Shown here: in pieces, positions 35,191-44,012 of the stretch
Numbering within the stretch: the first letter of the stretch is position 1
Layout: every line of letters starts with the position of its first letter
NCBI RefSeq assembly: GCF_002246015.1
Contig: NZ_NOLJ01000002.1
Span: 873,424 to 937,423, forward strand
Reading direction: 5' to 3'
DNA: 64,000 nt
Origin: Nostoc sp. 'Peltigera membranacea cyanobiont' 210A
Lineage (GTDB): Bacteria > Cyanobacteriota > Cyanobacteriia > Cyanobacteriales > Nostocaceae
Made by a program: the position numbers and the translations under genes
The notes under the pieces: model-generated
Databases searched by the model: none
Told to the model about the DNA's origin: nothing
What the model saw: only the letters and a program-made list of their open reading frames with translations

Positions 35191-35949
35191 TCACACCCAT
35201 AGTTGGTTTAAATGATCGGGCAAATCTATTTCCTCTGTTTGCTCAACTGATGGAGTTGGAAGACCGCTCAGTTCGTCTAAATCTCGGATTTTTCTAACAA
35301 GTATCTGAATTAGAGAACCGTTTTTACCTAACTCAAAAATGTCATTTTTGTCTAAGACAACTATTCTTTTTTGGGTCTTAGCATGAAAAATTACTTGACG
35401 TAATCTACAGTCACTGATTGCCCTCTGTCTAGTATCACCTGATTGAGGAAAGCCTGCTGCTCCGTTCAGTGTAAAAAATATTCCTAGTCCGACTGTGCTT
35501 GAGAGATTTAAGTCTAAGATGCTGCATAGTCGCGCAAACTGTTTGTCAGGCAAGCGATCTTTGGTTGCCTTTGCTTCAACAACTATGCCTCTTTGATTCT
35601 CTTTAAGATAGAGCTGATTACAAACATATAACCAAGCTGGTTGATCTCCACTAACTAGAAAGTCGTATTGAGGCCCGGCTGACTGAAAGCTCTTGAAGCT
35701 TGTAGCTCCTTGAAGTCCACGAAAGACAAGACAGACAATTTGCTCAAGCAACTCACCAGCCTGTTTACTTTGTGGAAGTGTAGGATTTTTCAGTTGTGTA
35801 AAGTCTTTGAGTTGTTCTAGATATTTTGAAAGTCTTGGGTCTTTTACGGTGTACAAAAAAGGTGCTAACTTATCTGATGCTGGGTCGTCTCTATTAAGAA
35901 GTGCCAGAGTATTGAGAGCTGATTGAACTAACTCTTCTTGACTGAGCAT
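35191..35949 (-). CDS. PD-(D/E)XK nuclease-like protein, third gene of an unknown operon
   Basis: A 252-residue protein. The restriction-endonuclease-fold signature is visible: a helix with Glu66/Glu69 (GELLEQIVCLVFRGL), Asp96 in GPQYDFLVSGD, and Glu125-x-Lys127 in GIVVEAKATKDRLPDKQFARL. No family assignment is possible from sequence reading. It starts 7 bp after the 128-residue gene stop, so translation is coupled. In a three-gene unit of unknowns, a nuclease is a natural effector, and the location beside tRNA-Ser and a toxin-antitoxin pair suggests defence. Confidence 0.72.
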   Translation of the reverse strand: MLSQEELVQSALNTLALLNRDDPASDKLAPFLYTVKDPRLSKYLEQLKDFTQLKNPTLPQSKQAGELLEQIVCLVFRGLQGATSFKSFQSAGPQYDFLVSGDQPAWLYVCNQLYLKENQRGIVVEAKATKDRLPDKQFARLCSILDLNLSSTVGLGIFFTLNGAAGFPQSGDTRQRAISDCRLRQVIFHAKTQKRIVVLDKNDIFELGKNGSLIQILVRKIRDLDELSGLPTPSVEQTEEIDLPDHLNQLWV

Positions 35950-35956
35950 ACCTTAA

Positions 35957-36343
35957 TTAGAGAAATTCGATTGAATGCATAGACTTCGCCATAATATCAA
36001 ATGATAATTCATTGTAGTCTTCAACACTCTTATCGCAAAATGGACAAACCCAAGGCAAGTTGGGAAAGCCTTGACCATAGGGAATTGCCCCTGCTGGCAC
36101 ATCTGGCTCACAGTTATGATAAATGAGAAGCTGATTTTCACAGAGTCCCTCAGCTTCGAGAACAGCTATGACTGCAAGCGCTTGAAAGTATTCCAATCCC
36201 AATCTGACGGCAAGCTGGTGTGGCATAGCCGTTTTTGATGGTTTCTGAAAGTGCCTACTCAGTTCAGCCCTTTGCTCACCAGATAGGAAATCTAAACGTC
36301 CTTTACAAATCAAGCTGACCATTGCCTTAGCCTCGAAGTCCAA
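35957..36343 (-). CDS. Small winged-helix/zinc-knuckle-like protein, second gene of the operon
   Basis: A 128-residue protein. The N-terminal 70 residues are helical and could form a winged helix (LSGEQRAELSRHF...LAVRLGLEYFQALAVIAVLEAEGL). The C-terminal part has a possible zinc site: His76 and Cys78 (IYHNCEP) with Cys100-x2-Cys103 (WVCPFCDKSVEDY). Its start lies inside the end of the upstream gene (17-bp overlap). No known family was recognised. A DNA- or partner-binding adaptor for the nuclease is a reasonable inference. Confidence 0.65.
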   Translation of the reverse strand: MDFEAKAMVSLICKGRLDFLSGEQRAELSRHFQKPSKTAMPHQLAVRLGLEYFQALAVIAVLEAEGLCENQLLIYHNCEPDVPAGAIPYGQGFPNLPWVCPFCDKSVEDYNELSFDIMAKSMHSIEFL

Positions 36344-37463
36344 GTTCCTTTAGAAGAAACTTTAGTACACCAGTACTCCCTCCATAATATCCTGAATGGC
36401 ATTTTAGGTGCTGAAGAGAATCTTGGGTTTTAGAACCGGGTTTGAGTCCAAAGTAACAATGTGCTTTGAAAAGCTTTTCTAATTGGGCTTTGGTTTTTGA
36501 ACCTTCAGTGTCAGCTTCCCTCAAATTGACTTCTCTGTCTAGACTGAATTCATAAGATTTAGTACCCCATTCTTTGAGCAGAGTACGCAAAAGGGCATTT
36601 TCAACATTACTGATTTTTTCTATATCATCTGTAAAGCCAAGTGTCTCTAGTGCAGATTCAGCTAATTGTCGAGAGAGTGCCTGTAACCCACTCGCATCAA
36701 TTTCGCGCACTCCAGAACTATGAGCATTCAAAGCTACCCCGGCAGATTCTGCTCTTATCCGCAAATGCTGCCATTTATAGGGAAAATCATTGATAGATTT
36801 GTTGAGATATTTGTTCCACATCTCATGCAAAACTAAACGAGGAAGATTGGGGTGAACCCATTGACCTTGCAGATAATCAGCTAATTGATCGAAGAATGCC
36901 GGAATATACAACCAGAAAGGCAACTGCGTTGATTTCTCTGTGTGTTCATCACTGCGTGGAGTAAATGAGAAGCCTTCCCATGATAAAGCAACATAATTAT
37001 GACCAACCTCAGCAATGACAGACCACCGAATATTGCATTCCTCAAATTGACTAGTTTCACCAGTCCTCCTGCGGATGTAATCAGGAATCTTATAGGTGCG
37101 AATATACCATTTCTTTAATCCCGTAGTCTCTTGAATAGGGCCATACCAGCCCTCTTCACCAAATTCTCTTAATAGCAAACCGGGCGACTTTAAACTAGGT
37201 GTATGGGCACTCTGTCCTTGCTTGATGCTCAACCACATCCTTGGCTGCTTGACATACGCTAGTAGAACTTTGTCTGTAGTAAGTTCACCCTTTTCAAGAG
37301 AATCAGCTATGTGTAAAGCTATTTTTTCTTTCTTTTCTTTACTTGTAGCTGACGGAGCAATTTCTCTGAGGGTTGCAGCCTTAAACTCCGAACTAGACAA
37401 AAATTGTACGCAAAAATCTTTGCCAGAAGGGAAGCCATAATCCACAAAAGCGTTAATGCTCAT
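36327..37463 (-). CDS. Unknown first gene of the three-gene operon
   Basis: The frame is open from 37514 with a GTG. The ATG at 37463 (MSINAFVDYGFPSGKDF) gives about 378 residues and is preferred. No recognised domain. Visible parts are a helical N-terminal region (KEKKEKIALHIADSLEKGEL), a central Trp/Tyr-rich region (WYIRTYKIPDYIRRR...NYVALSWEGFSF...LPFWLYIPAFFDQLADYL), and a basic, helical C-terminus (RTLLKEWGTKSYEFSLDREVNL). It overlaps the next gene by 17 bp, so all three proteins are made together, probably in a complex. Confidence 0.65.
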   Translation of the reverse strand: MSINAFVDYGFPSGKDFCVQFLSSSEFKAATLREIAPSATSKEKKEKIALHIADSLEKGELTTDKVLLAYVKQPRMWLSIKQGQSAHTPSLKSPGLLLREFGEEGWYGPIQETTGLKKWYIRTYKIPDYIRRRTGETSQFEECNIRWSVIAEVGHNYVALSWEGFSFTPRSDEHTEKSTQLPFWLYIPAFFDQLADYLQGQWVHPNLPRLVLHEMWNKYLNKSINDFPYKWQHLRIRAESAGVALNAHSSGVREIDASGLQALSRQLAESALETLGFTDDIEKISNVENALLRTLLKEWGTKSYEFSLDREVNLREADTEGSKTKAQLEKLFKAHCYFGLKPGSKTQDSLQHLKCHSGYYGGSTGVLKFLLKELGLRG

Positions 37464-37643
37464 AGAATTTTTTGTGAGGAGGTAAATTTTACTAAGTGGA
37501 AGTGATATTAGCACTCAGAGCATACTAAGATAGCGTCTACTTTAAGTATTTAGTTTTGATATTTGCTTCAAAAGCAATCGCTCCTCTCTCCCATTGCTTG
37601 CATCGTGCTAGCATAAAGATAAATCCTACTTTGAGGTAAAGCG

Positions 37644-37910
37644 ATGGCTACCCTTTATGTAAGAAATTTACCCGATGATTTGTATGCAAAGCTGCAAGAG
37701 TTAGCGGCATCTGAACACCGTTCAATTAACGCCCAAGTTATAACTCTGTTAGAACAAGCTTTAAAAACTGAAACGCAGCAAATAGAAGACCAGAAACGCC
37801 AGAATGTACTTAAAGTCCTAGAAGAAAGTCGCCAGCGTCGTCGTGTGAATCCAGCAGACTTCGGATTACCTGATAGTACTCAACTGATTCGAGAAGACCG
37901 CGACAGATGA
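37644..37910 (+). CDS. Ribbon-helix-helix antitoxin (FitA/VapB-like)
   Basis: An 88-residue protein starting MATLYVRNLPDDLYAKLQELAASEHRSINAQVITLLEQAL, the Arc/FitA ribbon-helix-helix pattern that binds operator DNA. It is followed by a disordered C-terminal tail that would wrap the toxin. Its stop overlaps the ATG of the PIN gene by 4 bp (ATGA), the usual arrangement of type II antitoxin-toxin pairs. Confidence 0.9.
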   Translation: MATLYVRNLPDDLYAKLQELAASEHRSINAQVITLLEQALKTETQQIEDQKRQNVLKVLEESRQRRRVNPADFGLPDSTQLIREDRDR

Positions 37911-38365
37911 CCATCCCTCTAAGATGCGTGTTAGATACCAGTGTGTGTATCAAGTATTTTATTGCTGATCCACTAACTGCCAAAGTTAATCAGCTTTTCG
38001 ACCATTTTGCCAATCCACAGACGGAAATATTTGTTCCAGACCTCTTTTATATTGAGTGTGCTAACGCCTTATTGAAGTACGTCCGTGCAAGAATGTACAC
38101 TGCTGCTGAGGTTCAGACAGATTTAGCCACCCTCAAAGCTTTTCCATTACGTGTTGTTTCAACATCTGACTTAATGGCGGATGCAGTTACGATCGCATTA
38201 AATTATGGAATCTCCGCCTACGATGGCTCTTATGTCGCACTTTCACAACAGGTAGGTGTTACTTTGCTGACTCTCGATGGTAAGCTGGTGAAGGCTTTAG
38301 CCGCTTCGTCTTACGATGTTTGCTCGTTTAATGACTTCGAGGTTCCGCCGTTGGAGTTAATGTAG
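37907..38365 (+). CDS. PIN-domain toxin (VapC-like ribonuclease)
   Basis: A 152-residue PIN-domain protein. The acidic active site residues are in CVLDTSVCIKYF (Asp), FYIECANALLKY (Glu), and ISAYDGSYVALSQQ plus LLTLDGKLVKA (Asp). These Mg-dependent RNases typically cleave tRNA or rRNA and are inhibited by the upstream antitoxin. The four-base overlap shows coupled translation. It lies between the unknown three-gene operon and the men cluster. Confidence 0.92.
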   Translation: MTIPLRCVLDTSVCIKYFIADPLTAKVNQLFDHFANPQTEIFVPDLFYIECANALLKYVRARMYTAAEVQTDLATLKAFPLRVVSTSDLMADAVTIALNYGISAYDGSYVALSQQVGVTLLTLDGKLVKALAASSYDVCSFNDFEVPPLELM

Positions 38366-38544
38366 AAGCGATCGCCTTTCCTCACCATATATTTAACCCC
38401 AAAGCATTGAATGAGGCAAAACAAATCGATACAAACTCAGAATTGGGGAAATTGAATTTTTCTCACCGACTTACTTAGTTGCAATAAAATTAGTTTGTAA
38501 AGCAGGGGATAAACCTGCTGTTTTTTAATATTCAATTGTCAAAA

Positions 38545-38991
38545 ATGCCTTTTACTTATAACCGCACGGTTCGCTTTAAAGATACTGATGCTGCTGGGGT
38601 AGTTTATTTTGCTAGTATTTTGGGTATTTGCCATGAAGCTTATGAAGAATCTCTAGAAGCATCAAGTGTTAATCTCAAAGATTTTTTTACTAATCCGTCT
38701 GTGGGGTTTCCTATTGTTCATACTAGTGTGGATTTTTTACGCCCTATGTTTGTAGGGGACAAGTTGCTAATTAGCTTAATTCCCCAAAAAATAGGTGTTG
38801 ATAAGTTTGAAATTACTTATGAAATTACTGTGGGTGAGGTGATAGTTGCTAAGGCTATTACTCGCCATGTTTGTATTGATGCAAGTAGTAGAAGTAAACA
38901 GGAATTACCTGATGAGATAGTTCAGTGGTTGGAAACGAACCGCAGAGACGCAGAGGGCGCAGAGAGAAGAAGGTCGAGAGAGATTATGTGA
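38545..38991 (+). CDS. 1,4-dihydroxy-2-naphthoyl-CoA hydrolase (hotdog thioesterase)
   Basis: A 148-residue 4HBT/hotdog thioesterase starting at the ATG at 38545; a TTG three codons up is less likely. The motif [25 protein letters not shown] is that of the cyanobacterial DHNA-CoA hydrolase (Slr0204 type), which releases DHNA for phylloquinone synthesis. The neighbouring menE, menC, menA and menF support this role. The C-terminal end ([17 protein letters not shown]) is encoded by CGCAGAG repeats and looks like a repeat-derived extension. It converges with menE, overlapping by 8 bp. Confidence 0.88.
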   Translation: MPFTYNRTVRFKDTDAAGVVYFASILGICHEAYEESLEASSVNLKDFFTNPSVGFPIVHTSVDFLRPMFVGDKLLISLIPQKIGVDKFEITYEITVGEVIVAKAITRHVCIDASSRSKQELPDEIVQWLETNRRDAEGAERRRSREIM

Positions 38992-40369
38992 TGGAATTTT
39001 GAAGGAATTCTGTGGCTATTTGCTGTAACTGTTGGCGGTTAATTTTACCTTGGGAGTTGCGGGGTAAGTTTTGCTGGGGAATCCAATATTTAGGGATTTT
39101 AAATTTGCTGAGTTTGTCTTTAAGTAGAGTTTGGATTTTTAAGGCAGAGATATCTGATTTTTTGGGAATGTAAATCGCTGTTAAAGCTTGTCCCCAGTGT
39201 TTATCTGGAATGCCAATGACACAGATATCACTAACCATTTGAGTGGCTTCTATAGCTGATTCAATCTCTATCGGGTAAATATTTTCGCCACCTGTAATAA
39301 TTTTGTCGCTGTTACGTCCGACAATATTTAAATGACCTTGATTGTCTAAAAAGCCTAAATCATCTACTTGGAAATCAGTTTGATTTTCTCTAGTTTTAGG
39401 ATAGTAACCAAGGGCTAAAGATTTAGCATAAATGGTAATATTTCCGATTTGATTGGAATTTAAAATCTCGCCTTGCTGATTGCGAATAGTGACTTCTGCA
39501 TGGGGAAGAATTTGACCACTGCTAATTTTACCGCCGAGAAAATCATCCGGTTTGAGGGTGGCAATTTGAGAGGCGGTTTCTGTCATGCCATAGGTAGGTG
39601 CTAACCGAATGCGATGAAATCTGGCTTTTTCTAGTAGTTCGTTCCATGCTGGCGCACCTCCCAGAAGTACAGTATTAAATTGGGATAGCCATTCAGTTAA
39701 TTCTGGATTTTGCAGGAGGCGTTGTAACTGTGTTGGTACTAAAGATATGAAAAATTCTGATTGTTTAATATTTAATATTTGACCTTCTTGTAGTGCTTTG
39801 AATGGTAGAATAGCCAGCTTACCTCCGGTGCTAAAAGAGCGCATAAATTGCATTAAACCGCTAACGTGATATAGCGGTAACACGCAAAATGAATTGACTT
39901 GTTTGATTTGAAAGTATTCTGTAAATCCTTGTACCGATGAGATGAGAGTTTCCCAAGTGTGAATGGCAAATTTAATTTCTCCTGATGAACCACCCGTAGG
40001 AATCATGATGCTATTGGGAATTGGGCATTGGATATTATTATTTCCATGTCCCATGCCCCATGCCCCATTCCCCATTCCCAAAATAATATCTGGCTGTACT
40101 AAATCAAAGACTTGTTGCCATTCTTGTGTTCCCCAGTCGGGGTTACAAAGAAAAACTGGACAATTACCTGCGCAAGCGGCAATAAAACTTGCTAAAAATC
40201 GTAATGGTTCGCGTTCGGCTAAGATAATTTTTGGTGGTGTTCCACACGCTGATAATTGTGTTAGTTCTAAATATAATTGTTGAGCCATTTGATTAAATTG
40301 ATGGCTGCTGTAACCGATAAGCCAATCATTTTGAGCTAGGTTATTAAGATAGTCTAAAGGTCGTTCCAT
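38984..40369 (-). CDS. menE: o-succinylbenzoate-CoA ligase
   Basis: A 461-residue AMP-binding acyl-CoA ligase. P-loop motif [25 protein letters not shown] (A5), [33 protein letters not shown] (A7-A8) and [11 protein letters not shown] with the catalytic Lys (A10). It activates o-succinylbenzoate to its CoA ester. Between PDIILG and IMIPTGG there is an added low-complexity stretch ([19 protein letters not shown]) encoded by short CCCCATGCCC-type repeats (about 40019-40080), an in-frame repeat insertion. Its start overlaps the menC stop by 16 bp. Confidence 0.93.
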   Translation of the reverse strand: MERPLDYLNNLAQNDWLIGYSSHQFNQMAQQLYLELTQLSACGTPPKIILAEREPLRFLASFIAACAGNCPVFLCNPDWGTQEWQQVFDLVQPDIILGMGNGAWGMGHGNNNIQCPIPNSIMIPTGGSSGEIKFAIHTWETLISSVQGFTEYFQIKQVNSFCVLPLYHVSGLMQFMRSFSTGGKLAILPFKALQEGQILNIKQSEFFISLVPTQLQRLLQNPELTEWLSQFNTVLLGGAPAWNELLEKARFHRIRLAPTYGMTETASQIATLKPDDFLGGKISSGQILPHAEVTIRNQQGEILNSNQIGNITIYAKSLALGYYPKTRENQTDFQVDDLGFLDNQGHLNIVGRNSDKIITGGENIYPIEIESAIEATQMVSDICVIGIPDKHWGQALTAIYIPKKSDISALKIQTLLKDKLSKFKIPKYWIPQQNLPRNSQGKINRQQLQQIATEFLQNSIT

Positions 40370-41334
40370 AAACTTTGAAGCCAGGTTTCTTCTTGTTCAA
40401 AAAAATGGTCAATACCAAAACCAATTGCCCTGTTGTTTCGGGATAATTCGGCTGCTAGTTGGAGTGCTGCAAGTCTAGCGATCGCAGTCTCAAATACTGA
40501 TGAAAATACAGTATCAATTTGATGCTGGTGGCAAAACTTTCTCAGACGAGATGGTGATCCGATTATCCCAGGCTTGATCACAAAAATCCCTCGCCAACCT
40601 TGTTGATAACAAGCAGCAAGTTGCCCAAGCGTGGCGACAGATTCATCTAAAGCGATCGCAGTTTCATAACTCATACTCAATTCCAACATCTGCTGAAATT
40701 GCTCAACGGGTAGCGGTTGTTCAATAAATTCAATTTCTATGGGTAGTTCTGCATTTGCCTTGAGATTGTCACAAGTCCACAGCCATAAGTTAGCTTCTTC
40801 ATAGCTGAGTCCACCGTTGGCATCTAATCGCAGTTTGCTAAAGGCTGGTAAGGTGTGTATCAGTGACTCAAAAATTTTTAGTTCATCAGCGATCGCATAC
40901 ACACCAATTTTCCACTTAAATGTGCGATATCCCTTCTGCCATAAGGTTTCCCATTGATTTAAAGCCGCTTCCCCTGCTGGTAATAAGCCACTGTAGAAGA
41001 CTGAAGAGTTAGGAGTTATAAAATTATCTCCCCCACTCCCCATCTCCCATGCTGACTCAAAGCCAAATTGACAAGCAGGTAACTCATCTGGAATCGAGAA
41101 AATTATCTCGTCTGTGATTTCTCGTGGAAGTTGGCGACAAAAATCTAACGCTTGTTTTAAGGTTTCGGAACCAAACCAACTGATGGGGGCGATTTCTCCC
41201 CAGCCAACTCTACCTGATTCGTCGGTGAGACGGAGAATAATACCTTCACGAATATCCCACTTACCATGATTGGTGGTAAGCGATCGCAAAAATCTTCGCT
41301 GATATGGACGAAATTTAAATTGATAACGCATCAA
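40354..41334 (-). CDS. menC: o-succinylbenzoate synthase
   Basis: A 326-residue enolase-superfamily enzyme that dehydrates SHCHC to o-succinylbenzoate. Visible catalytic elements are KWKIG (general base Lys), LRLDANGG (Asp metal ligand), EFIEQPLP (Glu), ALDES (Asp) and VIKPGIIG (second Lys). A stretch in the capping region (EMGSGGDNFITPNSSVF, about 40990-41045) is encoded by CTCCCCCACTCCCCATCTCCCA-like repeats and seems inserted. It lies 10 bp after menA and overlaps menE, so menA-menC-menE form an operon. Confidence 0.92.
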   Translation of the reverse strand: MMRYQFKFRPYQRRFLRSLTTNHGKWDIREGIILRLTDESGRVGWGEIAPISWFGSETLKQALDFCRQLPREITDEIIFSIPDELPACQFGFESAWEMGSGGDNFITPNSSVFYSGLLPAGEAALNQWETLWQKGYRTFKWKIGVYAIADELKIFESLIHTLPAFSKLRLDANGGLSYEEANLWLWTCDNLKANAELPIEIEFIEQPLPVEQFQQMLELSMSYETAIALDESVATLGQLAACYQQGWRGIFVIKPGIIGSPSRLRKFCHQHQIDTVFSSVFETAIARLAALQLAAELSRNNRAIGFGIDHFFEQEETWLQSLWNDL

Positions 41335-41344
41335 TTAGTAATTG

Positions 41345-42241
41345 CTAAAGCATAAATCCCAGCCCGAACAGCAAGCAAGCCCAGAAATGCACGGCTACGG
41401 CGATGAATTTACAGTTACTAACTTTGTCCGGTTGGTTGTGATTTTCTTGAACGTGGCGGCATAATTTGAAGGCAAATGGTAAACTTACCCAACTTAATAA
41501 CGTCCAAGCTGGAGAAATCCCCAATAGTACAAATAGCAAGGTGAGAGGATAAATGCTACCAGTAAACCAAACTAGGATTTGGGCCCCTTTTTGGGTTCCG
41601 AGACGGACGATAGGCGATCGCTTACCTGCGGCTATGTCATCCTTAACTTGGTGAAAGTGTGAGCAAAACAAAATTAAGGTTGTGGCAATCCCGACAATCA
41701 CTGAGGCTGCTAAACTTGTCATTGACCAAGTTTGGGTTTGGCTGTAGTAGGCTGCCTCCACTGCTAAAGGGCCAAAGGCAAAAAAGCAAATAATCTCGCC
41801 TAAACCCTGATATCCTAAACGAAAGGGAGGCCCTTGGTACGTATAGCCTAAACCGCAGCATAGTAGAATGATGCCGATCACAGTTAGGTCATGTTGCCAA
41901 AAGGCGATCGCTAGTATGCCCAGCAACCCCAAACCTAAACACAAATTTCCTATCCAAAATATCAATGGCTTATTGCCTGTTAAGTTCACCAGAGAATGAT
42001 GCTTATTTTGGTCAATACCTGTTTCGGAATCAAACACATCATTACTGATATTTTCCCAGGCAAGAATTAAGATTGCCGCAGCTACAAAAGTAGAAAATAC
42101 TACACTATTGAAAATTTTAGTTTCGGCAAATGCCACTGCTGTTCCTACCCAAATGGGCATAATGGCAACGCTATACATTGGCGGTTTAATCGCTGCCATC
42201 CATAACTTAGTGTTGGGATATAAAATTTGCTTGGTAGTCAT
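41345..42241 (-). CDS. menA: 2-carboxy-1,4-naphthoquinone phytyltransferase
   Basis: A 298-residue UbiA-family polytopic membrane prenyltransferase. The first Asp-rich motif is NDVFDSETGID, after WENIS, and the second SHFHQVKDDIAAGKRSPIVRLG. About eight or nine membrane helices are seen. In cyanobacteria it attaches the phytyl chain to DHNA in phylloquinone synthesis. First gene of the menA-menC-menE run, divergent from menF with 312 bp between. Confidence 0.93.
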   Translation of the reverse strand: MTTKQILYPNTKLWMAAIKPPMYSVAIMPIWVGTAVAFAETKIFNSVVFSTFVAAAILILAWENISNDVFDSETGIDQNKHHSLVNLTGNKPLIFWIGNLCLGLGLLGILAIAFWQHDLTVIGIILLCCGLGYTYQGPPFRLGYQGLGEIICFFAFGPLAVEAAYYSQTQTWSMTSLAASVIVGIATTLILFCSHFHQVKDDIAAGKRSPIVRLGTQKGAQILVWFTGSIYPLTLLFVLLGISPAWTLLSWVSLPFAFKLCRHVQENHNQPDKVSNCKFIAVAVHFWACLLFGLGFML

Positions 42242-42553
42242 CAGCTGTGATTAATTAAATTACCAGAATATTTACTCACACTTTAGATTTTATGATTTAA
42301 AGAGACGATTAGATATGGGTGATATATAAACAACTGTCACTTTTACGATGGCTTGTTAACCTTGTGTTGTTAACACTCACCCTCACGTTGCAGTCTCAGG
42401 CTGAAACTGTCTTATCATAGTCTGAGAACACCACAAATAAGGCAAACCCTACGCTGGTGAAATAGCAACTTAATATGTTACCTGTAAAAATACGACCACG
42501 ATTAATTACACTTTAGGAAGTTAACTTAAAAAAAATTTACTATCGTTAAATCC
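42242..42553. other. Divergent promoter region menA / menF
   Basis: A 312-bp gap without a gene. It contains two direct copies of TTGTTAAC (42353-42360 and 42366-42373, 13 bp apart), each including the palindrome GTTAAC. This may be a regulator site for the men genes. Confidence 0.45.
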
Positions 42554-43969
42554 ATGACAGTTTCACCATGTCGTAGCAACTTCTTTGTAAAGCACAAAGA
42601 TTTATATCAATTTCTGGTAGCAGTGCAAGAAAAGTGCGTGAAAAATAATTGCAGACAAATTGTCAGTGTCTCCCAAGAAATTGATTTAGTTGACCCTTTA
42701 CTTGTATTAGATAAACTTACACAAGCAAATGAAATAAATTTTTACTTTGAGGACAGAGGTAAAGGAGAAGCGATCGCGGCAATTGATGCTGTAGCAAAAT
42801 TACAGATTGATGGCTCAGACCGTTTTAATCAAGCAGAATATTTTATCAAATCTTGTCTAAAAAATATAATTAATTTTGGTAACGCAAACCAACCTTTTTC
42901 TGGTCCTCACTTTTTTTGTTATTTCAGCTTTTTTGATAAAAACGCTCAAGTAGATTATCCATTTCCATCTGCTACCATTTTTCTTCCACGTTGGCAAGTA
43001 GCCGTAAAAAATCAGCGTTGCATATTAGTAACAAATATAATTATCAATCCAAATATAAATATTGAAAGATTTTTGGAGAAAATGCAAAATAAAATTGAAT
43101 TTATCCAAACTTTAGAAAATTACTCTGCTAATATTGATTATTTTCCTACAAACTTATATAAAAAATCTGTCACAAATGCTGATAAATTTAAACGTTCAGT
43201 AGTATCTGCTTTAGAAAAAATTCGGTCTAACCATTTAACGAAGATTGTCCTAGCAGATATATTAGATGTAAAATCAAGCAATCAGTTTAAATTAGTTAAA
43301 TCATTAAATAATCTTCGACAAAACCATCCTAATTGTTATATCTTTTCTACAAGTAATGGCAAAGGACAAAATTTTATTGGTGCAAGTCCAGAAAGATTAA
43401 TTAGTATTAATAATCAACAGTTAATCACTGATGCTTTAGCTGGTTCTGCGCCACGAGGTAAAACCCCTGCTGAAGATGCAGCTAATGCCAATCGCTTACT
43501 AAATAGTGAAAAAGAAAAGCACGAACATTCGCTAGTGCTTGATTTCATTACACAACGCCTATCCCAGTTAGGTTTATTACCGCAAATATTAGCACCACGA
43601 CTGCGACAATTATCGAATATCCAGCATTTATGGACACCAATCAGTGCTATGGTTCCCGCTGACATACACCCATTAAGGATAGTCGGACAATTGCATCCTA
43701 CACCAGCCGTTGCAGGTGCATCTCAAGATGTAGCTTGTGCCGAAATTCGTCGTTATGAAAGCTTCGAGAGAGGTTTGTATGCTGCGCCTTTAGGTTGGAT
43801 AGATTCTCAGGGAAACTGTGAGTTTATTGTGGGAATTCGTTCAGCATTAATTGATGGCGATCGCGCGAGATTGTATGCTGGTGCTGGTATCGTCGCGGGA
43901 TCTGATCCTGACAAAGAGTTTGCTGAGGTGCAGCTGAAACTTCAAGCTTTACTGAAAGCGCTAGTTTAA
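42554..43969 (+). CDS. menF: Isochorismate synthase
   Basis: A 471-residue member of the chorismate-utilising enzyme family. The conserved C-terminal domain shows FIGASPERLISINNQQLITDALAGSAPRG, EKHEHSLVLDFI, HPTPAVAGASQDVACAEIRRYESFERGLYAAPLGWIDSQGNCEFIVGIRSALI and YAGAGIVAGSDPDKEF. It converts chorismate to isochorismate, the first step to phylloquinone. The N-terminal 200 residues are less conserved, as usual. Divergent from menA. Confidence 0.92.
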   Translation: MTVSPCRSNFFVKHKDLYQFLVAVQEKCVKNNCRQIVSVSQEIDLVDPLLVLDKLTQANEINFYFEDRGKGEAIAAIDAVAKLQIDGSDRFNQAEYFIKSCLKNIINFGNANQPFSGPHFFCYFSFFDKNAQVDYPFPSATIFLPRWQVAVKNQRCILVTNIIINPNINIERFLEKMQNKIEFIQTLENYSANIDYFPTNLYKKSVTNADKFKRSVVSALEKIRSNHLTKIVLADILDVKSSNQFKLVKSLNNLRQNHPNCYIFSTSNGKGQNFIGASPERLISINNQQLITDALAGSAPRGKTPAEDAANANRLLNSEKEKHEHSLVLDFITQRLSQLGLLPQILAPRLRQLSNIQHLWTPISAMVPADIHPLRIVGQLHPTPAVAGASQDVACAEIRRYESFERGLYAAPLGWIDSQGNCEFIVGIRSALIDGDRARLYAGAGIVAGSDPDKEFAEVQLKLQALLKALV

Positions 43970-44012
43970 CATTCAAAAAAGGACGTTTTTAAACAGACTA
44001 TTTGAGTTGATT

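Noticed and set aside
42554..43969. Salicylate synthase or anthranilate synthase component I
   Set aside because: Same family, but the menA-menC-menE-thioesterase neighbourhood favours isochorismate synthase for phylloquinone.
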